Shown one piece after another: positions 7,328-16,362 of a stretch of DNA of 64,000 nt. Location of the stretch: positions 434,001-498,000 of the forward strand of contig NZ_JACHEB010000003.1 of NCBI RefSeq assembly GCF_014201335.1. Direction: 5' to 3'. The notes below the pieces were generated by a model. The model ran no database searches and was not told the DNA's origin. It saw only the letters and a program-made list of their open reading frames with translations. Source of the stretch: Tunturiibacter gelidiferens (lineage in GTDB: Bacteria > Acidobacteriota > Terriglobia > Terriglobales > Acidobacteriaceae). Made by a program: the position numbers and the translations under genes. Position 1 is the first letter of the stretch. Each line of letters begins with the position of its first letter.

Positions 7328-8692
7328 ATGGGTACAGTTGGATTAAGTTTCGGGTCGGCGACGAGCGGTCAGGGATTTGATGTGGCGACGACTGTCGCGC
7401 AGATTCAGGCGGCAAATCAGGCGATTGAGACCCCCTGGCAGAATCAGTTGACTGCTTTGAAGGCGCAGGATACGGTTCTCTCTTCGCTGGGAACCGATCT
7501 CTCGGCGCTTTCCACGAGCGTGCAGGCGCTGACGGATTTTGAAGGGGTCTTCGCGGAGAAGCAGGGATCCAGCTCGAATACCGATGTGCTGAGTCTAACC
7601 TCTGCCAGTTCGTCGGCCTCGGCAGGGAGCCACACGATCGAAGTAAGCCAATTGGCGCAGACTTCCTCGGATGTCTCGAGCGCAATCGCAAGTGCGAGCG
7701 ATACGCTGACCGGGACAGTGACCATTCAGGGCACGGTATTCGACACCAGTACCGCAGGCAGCAACACGCTCACGGGTCTGGTTGCTGCCATTAATTCGGC
7801 AGCCATTGGCGTCAAAGCGAGCATCATCACAGACTCTTCCGGGTCGCGGTTGTCCATCGTGAGCACAACCAGCGGTTTGGCTGGGCAGTTGAGCGCAATC
7901 ACAGGCACCTTGTCCGATTCTACTTCGGGCGGCAGCGCCGTCTCGTTTTCTACCGCACAGGCAGGACAAGATGCCCAGCTGAAGGTGGATGGAGTGTCAG
8001 TCACAAGCTCTTCCAACACCGTGACCACCGCGATTGCAGGGGTGAGTTTTCAACTGCTTGCGACCTCTGCGGCGCCGGTGCAGGTACAGATCACGGACGA
8101 CACTACGGATATTGCTACGGCAATCAACAGTTTTGTTTCGGCGTATAACACGGTGGTCGGAGACGTCAATGCGCAGGAGCAAAATGCCGCGGGAGGAACT
8201 GCTGCAGCGCTCTTAGGAAGTCCGATCATTGCACAGTTGCAGGAGACGCTCACTGGATCTCTGTTCTCCGGTAAGGCCAGTGGCTCGATCAACAACATTA
8301 CCCAGTTGGGGATCAGCGTCAATAACGACGGGACCCTGACCGTGAATGCGGACACGCTTACGAGCGTTCTTAACTCGAATCTGTCCGACGTGACAGGCTT
8401 TTTGCAGAACACGGGTAGCTTCGGCCAAACGTTGTCGACTGCGCTGGACAATATTGGAAATCAGACGCCGAACGGTGCAATCTCGCTGGCTCAGCAGCAG
8501 AACAATAGTCAGGAGACTTCGCTGAATACGGATATCACCAACGAAAATGCGCTGCTGGCGACACAGAAGACGCAGCTGACGGATGAGTTGAATACTGCGA
8601 ATCAGATTTTGCAGTCCATTCCCGAGCAGCTCAATGAGGTTAACTCGGTCTTTGATTCCCTGACGGGCTTCAACCCAAATGCACAGCAGTAA
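7328..8692 (+). CDS. fliD: Flagellar filament cap protein FliD (HAP2)
   Basis: 454 residues. The N-terminus SFGSATSGQGFDVATTVAQIQAAN is the FliD start pattern of a short Gly/Ser run followed by a helix. A central Ser/Thr/Ala-rich region (about 85-330) with SGSRLSIVSTTSGLAGQL matches the FliD_N to FliD_C domains. A Gln/Asn-rich coiled coil (about 395-450) ends the protein. FliD caps the growing filament and folds exported flagellin. It is preceded by its own sigma-54 promoter and followed 13 nt later by fliS, its usual partner. Confidence 0.94.
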   Translation: MGTVGLSFGSATSGQGFDVATTVAQIQAANQAIETPWQNQLTALKAQDTVLSSLGTDLSALSTSVQALTDFEGVFAEKQGSSSNTDVLSLTSASSSASAGSHTIEVSQLAQTSSDVSSAIASASDTLTGTVTIQGTVFDTSTAGSNTLTGLVAAINSAAIGVKASIITDSSGSRLSIVSTTSGLAGQLSAITGTLSDSTSGGSAVSFSTAQAGQDAQLKVDGVSVTSSSNTVTTAIAGVSFQLLATSAAPVQVQITDDTTDIATAINSFVSAYNTVVGDVNAQEQNAAGGTAAALLGSPIIAQLQETLTGSLFSGKASGSINNITQLGISVNNDGTLTVNADTLTSVLNSNLSDVTGFLQNTGSFGQTLSTALDNIGNQTPNGAISLAQQQNNSQETSLNTDITNENALLATQKTQLTDELNTANQILQSIPEQLNEVNSVFDSLTGFNPNAQQ

Positions 8693-8705
8693 CGGAGGAG
8701 CAAAG

Positions 8706-9170
8706 ATGGGCTACCAGGATCAGAGTTTGTCGAGTGCAACCGGTGTTGAACTGGTAGTCGCGCTTTATGATGGCGCGATTCGCTTCCTCTATCGCGCGAT
8801 GCAGTGTGTGGAAGAGGACGATGTGCGTGGGCGGCGTATCGCGGTGAAGAAGGTGCTCGATATTCTGACGTATCTTCAGGCGCGGTTGCGTCCGGATCTT
8901 GGTGGCGCAGTTGTTGCTTCGCTGGCGGACTTTTATGCGACGATGTTCACGATGACCCTTGAGGCTTCACACCTGGAGTCGAAGGAGCAGTTTGAAGAGG
9001 TAATCGGTTTTGTTCGCAATGTTCGCGAGGCGTGGGTTGTAGTGGCACGCGATCCGGAGGCCGGCAAGGTTCTGCCGAGAGAGCTGCGGACGCGGGAGGA
9101 GAGGTTTGTGCCGCAGTCGGAGGCGTATGTGCCAGTCGGTGAGACTGCCGCGTCAGGCTGGTCAGCTTAA
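8706..9170 (+). CDS. fliS: Flagellar export chaperone FliS
   Basis: The start is chosen at the ATG at 8706 because GGAGGAG lies just upstream and MGYQDQSLSSATGVELVVALYDGAIRF matches the FliS N-terminus (usually Y..Q....s.p.eLi.mLYdgai). 154 residues, about 20 longer than most FliS, with a polar C-terminal tail. It forms a helical bundle (residues 15-125) that binds the flagellin C-terminus and prevents early polymerisation. It is cotranscribed with fliD. Confidence 0.92.
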   Translation: MGYQDQSLSSATGVELVVALYDGAIRFLYRAMQCVEEDDVRGRRIAVKKVLDILTYLQARLRPDLGGAVVASLADFYATMFTMTLEASHLESKEQFEEVIGFVRNVREAWVVVARDPEAGKVLPRELRTREERFVPQSEAYVPVGETAASGWSA

Positions 9171-9313
9171 TTTTTTGAGAGTTAGTCGGTCAGCGAGTCA
9201 GCGGTTAGGCTGTGATAGGAATCGCGAGTCAGCGAAGTTGCTTGCTTTTGGTTCAGCTGAGCTGCTTGCGCCAGATATAGCTGACCTTGCAGACTCGATG
9301 ACTAGCAGACTAC
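9171..9313. other. Intergenic 143 nt between fliS and ABC exporter
   Basis: The two genes converge here. Several AGTCAGCGA-like repeats (around 9195-9240) are visible, but there is no clear terminator or gene. Confidence 0.3.
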
Positions 9314-11080
9314 CTAGGTGGCTACGGCTAGTTCTTCTTCGAGGCGCTGCTTTTCAAAGAGGCTGGTGTAGTAGCCGTTGCGGGCGATGAGTTCCTCATG
9401 GGTTCCGAGTTCGGCGATGTGACCGGCTACGAGGACGGCGATCTGATCGGCGTTGCGTGCGGTAGAGATTCGGTGGGAGATGAAGACGGTGGTGCGGGTA
9501 TCCATGCCTTGGCGGAGGCCGTTGAGGATGCGTTCTTCGGTGTAGGTGTCCACACTGGCGAGGGCGTCGTCGAGGATGAGGATGCGTGGTTCACGGATAA
9601 CGGCGCGAGCGATGGCGGTGCGCTGTTTCTGGCCGCCGGAGAGGGTGATACCACGTTCGCCGACCATGGTTTCGAAGCCTTTGGGGAACTCGAGGATTTC
9701 GGTGCTGATGTGCGCGATACTGGCTGCGTCCTGGACTTGTTCTTGGGAGGCGTCGGGTCTGCCGAAGGCGATGTTCTGGTGAATGGTGTCGGAGAAGAGA
9801 AAAGTCTCTTGCGGGACGAAGCCGATCTGACTGCGGATGGCGGCGAGTGGGTAGGAGCGGATGGGTTCGCCGTCTACGAGAACCATCCCGGGGGCGGCGT
9901 CGTGAAGGCGTGGGATAAGGCCGACGAGGGTTGATTTTCCGGAGCCGGTGGGGCCGACGATGGCGAGTGACGATCCGGCTGGGATGCGGAGGCTGATGTC
10001 CTTCAAGACTGGTGGGGCATCCGGGTAGGCGAAGGTGAGATTGCGGAATTCGATTTCGCCGGCGATCACCTCGGCATCTTCGAAACGCTTCTGCTGTTGT
10101 GGAGTTACATCCTGATCGGTGATTGCGGGTTGTTGCTTGAGGAGCTCGTCGATGCGGACGATGGAGGCGGTGCCTCGCTGAAAGAGGTTGACGACCCAGC
10201 CTACCGCGATCATCGGCCAGGTGAGTTGCACCATGTAGACGTTGAATGAAGTGAATTGGCCCACGGAGATGTGGTGCGCGACGACTTCGTGGCCACCGAC
10301 CAGAAGCGTGATCATCAGGGAGAGGCCGAGGACGAATTCGAGCGTGGGCCAGAGCATCGCCATGAGGCGAACGAGGTGCAGGCTGCGCTTGATGTATTCG
10401 AGGTTGGCGGTTTCGAAGGAGGCGATCTCTGCTTCTTCTTGGGCGAAAGCTCGTATGAGGCGTGCGCCGGAGAAGTTTTCCTGTGCCTTGGCGGAGATGT
10501 CGGAGAACATGGCTTGGATGCGCTCGAATCGGCGATGGATGCGGTTGCCGAAGTACTGCACGAGCACGGACGCGATAGGGAGAGGCACGAAGGCGAAGAA
10601 GGTGAGACGAGGGCTGATGCGGTACATGAAGGGCAGCGCGGCTGCGGTGAAGACGATGGTGTTGGCGCTGTACATGATCGCAGGGCCGAGGAGTTGGCGA
10701 ACGGCGTTGAGGTCGTTGGTGGTGCGCGCCATGATGTCGCCGGTGCGATGGGTGTGGTAGAAGCTGGGAGCCTGGCGCTCGAGGTTGCTGAAGAGGTCGT
10801 TGCGGAGATCGAACTCGATCTCGCGGGAGGCGCCGATGATGACCTGGCGGGTGATGTAGAGGAAGATCGCCGATAGAACGGCGATGACGAGGAGACGAAG
10901 CGTGTGGTGGACGACCTTGGCTTCAGTGATGCCGTGCTGCATGTCGTCAATGGCATGGCCGATGACGAGGGGGATGAGTACCTTGATGGTGTTGTAGAGA
11001 ATGACCGCGACCCCGCCCCAGGCGAGGTTCTTTCGGTATCGCCTGAGGTAGGGTGCTAGCGGTTTAAGTCTTTCCAGCAT
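9314..11080 (-). CDS. ABC exporter half-transporter (MsbA/MdlB-like)
   Basis: 588 residues with a fused transmembrane domain and ATPase domain. The ABC_membrane part (about 15-310) has six hydrophobic segments and the coupling region RTTNDLNAVRQLLGPAI. The nucleotide-binding domain (about 345-580) shows Walker A GPTGSGKST, Q-loop GFVPQETFLF, signature LSGGQKQR, Walker B ILILDDALASVD and H-loop FISHR. Such proteins form homodimers or heterodimers exporting lipids, peptides or drugs. The substrate is not deducible and no partner half-transporter lies beside it. Confidence 0.93.
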   Translation of the reverse strand: MLERLKPLAPYLRRYRKNLAWGGVAVILYNTIKVLIPLVIGHAIDDMQHGITEAKVVHHTLRLLVIAVLSAIFLYITRQVIIGASREIEFDLRNDLFSNLERQAPSFYHTHRTGDIMARTTNDLNAVRQLLGPAIMYSANTIVFTAAALPFMYRISPRLTFFAFVPLPIASVLVQYFGNRIHRRFERIQAMFSDISAKAQENFSGARLIRAFAQEEAEIASFETANLEYIKRSLHLVRLMAMLWPTLEFVLGLSLMITLLVGGHEVVAHHISVGQFTSFNVYMVQLTWPMIAVGWVVNLFQRGTASIVRIDELLKQQPAITDQDVTPQQQKRFEDAEVIAGEIEFRNLTFAYPDAPPVLKDISLRIPAGSSLAIVGPTGSGKSTLVGLIPRLHDAAPGMVLVDGEPIRSYPLAAIRSQIGFVPQETFLFSDTIHQNIAFGRPDASQEQVQDAASIAHISTEILEFPKGFETMVGERGITLSGGQKQRTAIARAVIREPRILILDDALASVDTYTEERILNGLRQGMDTRTTVFISHRISTARNADQIAVLVAGHIAELGTHEELIARNGYYTSLFEKQRLEEELAVAT

Positions 11081-11114
11081 CTTGATTTCTGAGTGTCCTT
11101 TGGATCAGATGAGG

Positions 11115-11843
11115 CTATGGGGTCTCAGGGTGCGGCGGGTTGTTGGTTGGAGTTGTTGGGGTAGTTGGAGCAGTTGGTGTGGTTGGCGTTGTTTGAGTTG
11201 TTGGAGCAGTTTGAGTCGTTGGGGTGGTCGGAGTAGTCGGGGTGGTGGGAGCGGTTGGAGTCGTCGGGGTAGTCGGGGCGGTCTTTTGCGGTGATTCAGG
11301 CGCGGCTGGTGCGGCCGGAGGTGCCTTTGGCTGGGGCGGGGTGTCGGACATCGAGACTAGCTCGACGTCGAAGATGAGGTCGGCTTTGGCCGGGATGACG
11401 GGGGGGTGGCCGGTCTCGCCGTAGGCTAGCTGGTAGGGGACAAAGAGGCGGCGTTTGCCACCGACGTGCATACCCTGGAATCCAGTGTCCCAACCAATGA
11501 TGACGCGGCGTGCGCCGTACGGGAAGGTGATGGGTTCGCCACCAGGATGATCGAAAGAGGAGTCAAATTTGGTGCCGTTGATGAGCCAGCCGGTGTAGTG
11601 GACGGTGTAGTATTTGCGCTCTGCGGCGGGGGCCCCGGTGCCGATTTTGGTGTCGATGTAGCGGAGGGTGAAGAGAGGCTTGGGGATGCCGACTACTTTG
11701 GGGATGTTTGGGGGCGTGGTTGCGGGCTTTGCAATGGCGGAGGTGTGATGCGGGGTGGTCGTGGTTGCTTTCGGCGTGGTTTGGGCTGTGGCGGCCGTGG
11801 CTAAAGCGGCCAGAAGGGTGATCGAGGGGAGCTTTGCAATCAT
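11115..11843 (-). CDS. Secreted FKBP-type peptidyl-prolyl isomerase with Thr-Pro tail
   Basis: 242 residues. Signal peptide at residues 1-20. The FKBP domain (about 68-165) has YYTVHYTGWLINGTKFDSS, GWDTGFQGMHVGGKRRL and PYQLAYGE, with the usual active-site aromatic residues. A long Thr/Pro/Ala/Gln tail (about 180-242, repeated TPTTPT units) is probably an extended periplasmic linker or surface stalk. At DNA level the tail is a run of short repeats at about 11150-11285, prone to slippage. The enzyme assists folding of exported proteins. Confidence 0.92.
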   Translation of the reverse strand: MIAKLPSITLLAALATAATAQTTPKATTTTPHHTSAIAKPATTPPNIPKVVGIPKPLFTLRYIDTKIGTGAPAAERKYYTVHYTGWLINGTKFDSSFDHPGGEPITFPYGARRVIIGWDTGFQGMHVGGKRRLFVPYQLAYGETGHPPVIPAKADLIFDVELVSMSDTPPQPKAPPAAPAAPESPQKTAPTTPTTPTAPTTPTTPTTPTTQTAPTTQTTPTTPTAPTTPTTPTNNPPHPETP

Positions 11844-11927
11844 TGTGGTTCCAGTTTAGGACGTTTGGGCTTGGCAAAGGTGAACGGTCGAGGATTTTCG
11901 TCTCGGCATAAATCTATTTAATAATGT

Positions 11928-11975
11928 GGTTGAATAGTTTTTAGTTTTGAGTTATATTCAACCGCATGGTTGAAT
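11928..11975 (+). promoter_or_regulatory. arsR-type operator overlapping a leaderless promoter
   Basis: The inverted repeat GGTTGAATA (11928-11936) / TATTCAACC (11955-11963) is followed by a third half-site GGTTGAAT (11968-11975). Inside it are a -35 TTGAAT (11930-11935), a 17-nt spacer and a -10 TATATT (11953-11958), 7 nt before the ATG at 11966. No Shine-Dalgarno is present, so the mRNA probably begins at or next to the start codon. Autorepression by the ArsR protein is the simplest reading. Confidence 0.7.
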
Positions 11976-12349
11976 TGACGGTTGCTTCTTTGGATTCCGT
12001 GTTTCATGCCCTTTCGGACGCTACACGTCGTGCGATTCTGCGAGATGTGAGCCGGGAGGCCAAGACGGTAGGGCAGATTGCAGAGCCCTACAACATGTCT
12101 TTGGCGGCAGTGTCGAAGCATCTGCAGGTGCTGGAACGGGCGGATCTGATTCGGCGGGAGAAGAAGGGCAACTTTCGGATGGTGCAGTTGAATGCGGATA
12201 ACTTGCGGGCGGCGCAGGAGTGGCTTGCCTACTACGAAACTTTCTGGACGGGCCAGTTGGATGCCCTCCAGAATTACCTGGAGACGGCGGAGACGCCGGG
12301 AGAGGATGTGCGGAATGGCAACTCTGGAACTGGAACGGAAAAAGGATGA
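11966..12349 (+). CDS. ArsR family transcriptional regulator
   Basis: 127 residues. It begins SLDSVFHALSDATRRAILRDV, the SdpR/ArsR start, followed by the winged helix-turn-helix VGQIAEPYNMSLAAVSKHLQVLERADLIRREKKGNFRMVQL (about 30-75). There are no metal-binding cysteines, so this is the SRPBCC-linked subgroup rather than a metal sensor. Its last 35 nt overlap the start of an SRPBCC (AHSA1) gene, a very common pair in bacteria. Its own promoter contains an inverted repeat that spans both -35 and -10. Confidence 0.92.
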   Translation: MVELTVASLDSVFHALSDATRRAILRDVSREAKTVGQIAEPYNMSLAAVSKHLQVLERADLIRREKKGNFRMVQLNADNLRAAQEWLAYYETFWTGQLDALQNYLETAETPGEDVRNGNSGTGTEKG

Positions 12350-12812
12350 TGGAACGGCTTTGAAGCTTGAGTTTACACGCGTGATTCGGGCGAGCCGGGC
12401 GCGGGTCTACGAGGCGTGGACGCGGCCGGAGATCTTGCAGAAATGGCATGCGCCGGGAGATATGAATTTTGTGAGCGCCACACTCGATGTGCGTGAGGGC
12501 GGAACTTACGAAGTTTTATCGCAAGGGATGATGTGTGCCAAGGAGGGAATGACGGACGAAGACAGAAAGCGTCAGGTAGCGGTTCGCGGGCAGTATCTAA
12601 GAGTGATTCCGAACGAGCTGCTGCAGTTTACGTGGAACGGGAGTTGGGCTCCAACGGAGACCTCAATGGTGACGGTGTTTCTGAGGGATGTCGAGGGAGG
12701 AACGGAGATTCGGTTGCGGCATGAACAGTTCGCTACGGAGAGCTCGCGAGATGGTCATGCGATGGGCTGGGAGAGCTTGTTTGGCAAGCTGGCCGCGGCT
12801 ATCGAGGCTTGA
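12315..12812 (+). CDS. SRPBCC (AHSA1-like) domain protein
   Basis: The start is set at the ATG at 12315 (MATLELERKKDDGTALKLEFTRVI), giving 165 residues. Upstream in-frame sequence is Arg-rich shadow of arsR. The START-like fold is indicated by ASRARVYEAWTRPEILQKWHAPG, DVREGGTYEV and the C-terminal HAMGWESLFGKLAAAIE. These proteins have a hydrophobic cavity, but a ligand is rarely known. It overlaps the ArsR gene by 35 nt, so coupled translation and common control are expected. Confidence 0.9.
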   Translation: MATLELERKKDDGTALKLEFTRVIRASRARVYEAWTRPEILQKWHAPGDMNFVSATLDVREGGTYEVLSQGMMCAKEGMTDEDRKRQVAVRGQYLRVIPNELLQFTWNGSWAPTETSMVTVFLRDVEGGTEIRLRHEQFATESSRDGHAMGWESLFGKLAAAIEA

Positions 12813-12850
12813 CGAGGAGAGCGGCGGCGGACGGGTGGGTCCGCTGCGGG

Positions 12851-13217
12851 CTCGACTGCGAACAGCTTCGGTCGACATGACGATGTTTGTGTGGAATGAA
12901 GAGCAAGGGCAACAGCAAAACAAGGACAGCAGCAGATCCCCTTCAGGGATGACAACAAGAAAAACAACAGCAAGGGCAAGGGCGAAAATGCGGGGATCTC
13001 TCCACTGCGCTGTTCACGATGAGACTGTGACAGCTCGGTCGAGATGACGATGTGTTGTGTGGAGTGAAAAGCAGAGGCAACTGCAAAACAAGGACAGCAG
13101 CAGATGCCCTTCGGGAATGACAACAAGAAAAACGGAGGCAAGAGCAGAGGCGAAATGCGGGGGTCTCCACTGCGCTGTTCACGATAAGACTGTGGACAGC
13201 TTCGGTCGAGATGACGA
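12851..13217. repeat. 167-bp tandem repeat made of dispersed intergenic elements
   Basis: The motif CGGTCGASATGACGA occurs at 12869, 13036 and 13203, exactly 167 nt apart each time. Each unit contains a GGACAGCAGCAGAT hairpin block (loops near 12936-12950 and 13104-13118), GACAACAAGAAAAAC and TCCACTGCGCTGTTCACGAT. Two full units and a partial third are present. The hairpin block recurs at 42677-42706, so it is a dispersed element. Frames within it are not genes. Confidence 0.88.
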
Positions 13218-13276
13218 GCCTTTTTGATTTCGCGAGAAGTGGTGCGAGAAGCGGCGACGAGAAGAGGGTGTGCAAC

Positions 13277-15664
13277 TCAAGTGGGGGTGCGGAGGAGTAA
13301 GTAGGCGCCTGTGATTCCGAAGAGGAGGTCGGGCGTCCACGCGGCGAGGAGCGCGGGGAGGGTGTTTACGTTGCCGAGTGATTCGAAGATGAGGGCGACG
13401 ACCCAATAGGTAATCGCAAGGCCGATGGCGGTGGCGATGCCGGTGAGAGAGCCTTTTTTGCCCATCGATAAAGCGAAGGGAATGGCGATGATGGCCATGA
13501 CCAGGGTGATGAGTGGGTATGCGATCTTTTTGTTGAGTTGTACGCTGAGACGCTTGGTGTCGAAGCCGGATTGTTTGAGGTCGGTGATGTAACGGGAGAG
13601 TTCGGTGTAGCTCATCTCCTGCGAGGGGATGTACTCCTTTTTGAAGTAGGTGGGCTGCTCGCGGATCTCGGGGAAGGTGGCGACGGTGAAGGGCTGATAG
13701 CTGGCGATGGTTTCGCCGGAGAAGGTGCGCTGCCAGCCGTTGTCGAAGACCCAGTTGTTGACGTGGGGATCCCACTGGGCCGAGGCGGCGAAGATGCGGC
13801 GCTGGAGAGTAAAGGTCGCGGGATCGAACTCGAAGACGGTGAGGTTGGCGAAGGTGTCTTTTTCTGCGTTGAAGTATTGGTAGTAGAAGATGCGGTAGGG
13901 TTCGCCGGCGTTGTTGGTCTGGCCGGAGATCCATTGGCGGTCGGGGCGGGAGAAGGTTTGAGTGGGTTTGTTTTTGATGATGGAGAGGAGAGCTTCCTGA
14001 CGGCGGTTGGCGGCGGGAAGGTAGAGCTCGTCGAAGATGAAGAGGCCGGCGGAGATTAGGATAGTGACGATCAGAACTGGCGTGATGATGCGGTAGAGGC
14101 TGATGCCGCTGGATTTCATCGCGGTGAGCTCGGAGGTGCGGCTGAGGGAACCGAAGGTGACGAGGACCGCGACCAGGGCGCAGAGTGGAGTGACGTTGTA
14201 GAGGATGTAGGGGATGAGACTGAAGAGGTATTCGCCTACGGTGATGAGGGGCGTGCGGTTTTTGAAGATGGGGCCGATGAGTTCGAAGAAGGTGAAGATG
14301 AGGAAGAGGGTGGAGAAGGAGCTGAGGACGATGGCGAAGTTGGTGGCGTACTCGCGCATGACGTAGTCGTCGAGCAGCAGAGGGAACTGGATGCGGGAGA
14401 TGCTGCGGAAGCGGCGGAGAAGCGTGGCGATGTCGTGCCTGGATCTGACGTTGGCGGATTCGTGACCATTGCTCGTGAGGCGGGTGATGAGTTTGCTGAG
14501 CCAGACGCCGATGGTGGAGACAATGCTGAGAGCGATGCCTCCGCGAGACATTTGATAAAGGAGGATGGCGCCGGCGGCAGCGAAGAGGAGGTTCGCTCCC
14601 CAGACGCCAAGGAACGGCGAGAGCTTGCCGGATTGGGCGAAGGCTACTCCTACTGATGAGAGGAAGTAGTAGATGAAGACGAGAAGGATGGTGAGGACGA
14701 AGCCGGTGGATTTTCCTCCACGCTTGGACGAGATGCCGAGCGGGACGCCGACGAGCATGAGGACGAGGCAGGCGAAGGGATACGAGAAGCGCTTGTTGAA
14801 CTCGATGCGGTAGATGGAGGATTCGCGACCGCTGGTGGCTTTGATGGCGTTGGCGTTGCGCCAGAGCTCGGCGAGAGAGAGCGCCTGGATGGGCGTGTTG
14901 ACGCGGCCAAGGTGGGCGTCTTCGGGAGCTTCGGTTTCGATGGGGACGTCGGTGCTGGTGAAGGTGGAGATGTTGTATTGGTTGGGATCGGTGGCGGAGG
15001 TGTCGTGCTGGCCACCGTTGAGGAGGTGGAGACGGATAGTCTGGGCGTCTGGCGTGTTGGGCGTGCCATTGACGACGACGGCCTGGTCTGCGGTGATGAT
15101 GTGGGGATCGGTGGGTTCGGTGAGGTCGGCGAGGAAGACGTGGTGCCAGAGGGCGGCGCCTGCGGCGGGGGTGGCGTCCTGTATGTAGAGGACCCGATCT
15201 TTGAACTCTTCGTAGAAGACGCGGGGCTGGACCTCGAAGGAGGCCTGGGAGGATTTGAGAGATTCGCCTAGGGCGATGAGGCCACTGGCGGCGCGGGGCG
15301 CGATGTAGAGGGAGTTGAGGAGCCCGAGCGCGAGGGCGACCGCGGAGACGATGGAGACGATGCGGACGAAGTCGATTGCTCCCATGCCGCTGGCGCGCAT
15401 GGCGGTTATTTCGCTGTCGGCGGCGAGGCGGGAGAGACCGAGGAGGATGCCGACCAGGACAGCCATGGGAATGGTGACGGTGAGAGCTGGCGGCAGAGTG
15501 AAGGCGATGATGCGGGCGACGTCTCCCGCTGTGGCGGAGTCGCGTACGACGAACTCGAGGATACGACCGAGATCGCGCATGAAGATGATGAAAGTAAAGA
15601 GGGCTCCGCCGAGGAGGGCGTGCGAGGTGACTTCGCGGAGGATGTAGCGGGTGATGATGCGCAT
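13277..15664 (-). CDS. Fused LptF-LptG lipopolysaccharide export permease
   Basis: The start is taken at the ATG at 15664 (MRIITRYILREVTSHALLGG), where family alignment begins; an in-frame ATG at 15787 adds 41 unlikely residues. 795 residues contain two complete YjgP/YjgQ units. Each unit has three N-terminal and three C-terminal membrane segments around a periplasmic jellyroll. The coupling motif occurs twice: SEITAMRASGMG (about residue 85) and SELTAMKSSGIS (about 520). LptF and LptG normally form a heterodimer with LptB2 that pulls LPS out of the inner membrane; here both are one chain. The adjacent start of the next gene is divergent. Confidence 0.9.
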   Translation of the reverse strand: MRIITRYILREVTSHALLGGALFTFIIFMRDLGRILEFVVRDSATAGDVARIIAFTLPPALTVTIPMAVLVGILLGLSRLAADSEITAMRASGMGAIDFVRIVSIVSAVALALGLLNSLYIAPRAASGLIALGESLKSSQASFEVQPRVFYEEFKDRVLYIQDATPAAGAALWHHVFLADLTEPTDPHIITADQAVVVNGTPNTPDAQTIRLHLLNGGQHDTSATDPNQYNISTFTSTDVPIETEAPEDAHLGRVNTPIQALSLAELWRNANAIKATSGRESSIYRIEFNKRFSYPFACLVLMLVGVPLGISSKRGGKSTGFVLTILLVFIYYFLSSVGVAFAQSGKLSPFLGVWGANLLFAAAGAILLYQMSRGGIALSIVSTIGVWLSKLITRLTSNGHESANVRSRHDIATLLRRFRSISRIQFPLLLDDYVMREYATNFAIVLSSFSTLFLIFTFFELIGPIFKNRTPLITVGEYLFSLIPYILYNVTPLCALVAVLVTFGSLSRTSELTAMKSSGISLYRIITPVLIVTILISAGLFIFDELYLPAANRRQEALLSIIKNKPTQTFSRPDRQWISGQTNNAGEPYRIFYYQYFNAEKDTFANLTVFEFDPATFTLQRRIFAASAQWDPHVNNWVFDNGWQRTFSGETIASYQPFTVATFPEIREQPTYFKKEYIPSQEMSYTELSRYITDLKQSGFDTKRLSVQLNKKIAYPLITLVMAIIAIPFALSMGKKGSLTGIATAIGLAITYWVVALIFESLGNVNTLPALLAAWTPDLLFGITGAYLLLRTPT

Positions 15665-15914
15665 TGTTTTGCTGCTTGGTGTATCTGGTTCAGTGTATCG
15701 CGTGCGCGCCTGGGTGCAGGTTGAGAGGGAAGGGGTTAGACGCGGAGCTTGGAGCGAGGCAACTCCGGCGGCGGTTATGGAGTCCATCTCAAAGGTACAT
15801 AATGAACGAGAGGATTTCGCACGAGACTGGGAGTGGCCGGTGCGAAAGAAGTGTTGAGACGTGTCTGGAGTTAGAACAGCTACAACCGGGATTCAGCTTT
15901 ACGATGATTCGCTG

Positions 15915-16355
15915 ATGTCATTAGATATTTTCACCTCTGAGCGTCGTGCCGCTGAGCTTTCGCCGAGCAGGATTTTGCTGGTGGATGATGATCCGGATAT
16001 GCGTGCGTTGACGCGGACGTTTCTAGAACATGAAGGGTATGGGGTTTTCAGCTCTGGCGATGCGGAGCGGGCAGCGCAGATTTTTCGCAGCGTGCCGGAG
16101 ATCGATCTGCTGGTGACCGATCTTTACATGCCGGGAAAGTCAGGCATGGAGTTGGCGCGGGAGTTGAAGGAGCTGCGGAGCGATCTGCCGGTGCTGATGA
16201 TCTCGGGTGGAATGGTGGATCAAGGATTGAAGACGCGTCTGGAAGAGGAAGGGTGGAGTTTCCTGGCGAAGCCCTTTCGGCTGCCGGAACTCTTAAGCAC
16301 AGTGCATCGGATTCTGGCGCCGGCAGAGGCGCGGAGGTGGAAGGAGGCGCGGTAG
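15915..16355 (+). CDS. Single-domain response regulator (CheY-like receiver)
   Basis: The start is uncertain; the ATG at 15915 (MSLDIFTSERRAAEL) is used and a GTG at 15861 is also in frame. About 146 residues. The receiver domain shows the acidic pair in ILLVDDDPDMRAL, the phospho-acceptor Asp in LLVTDLYMPGKSGMEL, the Ser switch residue in MISGG and the Lys in FLAKPFR. There is no output domain, so it probably acts by protein contact in a phosphorelay. It is divergent from lptFG, with no kinase directly adjacent on this strand. Confidence 0.88.
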   Translation: MSLDIFTSERRAAELSPSRILLVDDDPDMRALTRTFLEHEGYGVFSSGDAERAAQIFRSVPEIDLLVTDLYMPGKSGMELARELKELRSDLPVLMISGGMVDQGLKTRLEEEGWSFLAKPFRLPELLSTVHRILAPAEARRWKEAR

Positions 16356-16362
16356 GATTCCC

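Noticed and set aside
11150..11285. Short regular repeats resembling a CRISPR array
   Set aside because: They are in-frame Thr-Pro codon repeats in the FKBP tail with no spacers.
12755..13275. Several leftward frames (starting MPPFFLLSFPKG, MFCCCPCSS, MHTLFSSPLL) after the SRPBCC gene
   Set aside because: They read through the 167-bp tandem repeat, share the repeated segments and lack ribosome sites; typical false genes of dispersed repeats.
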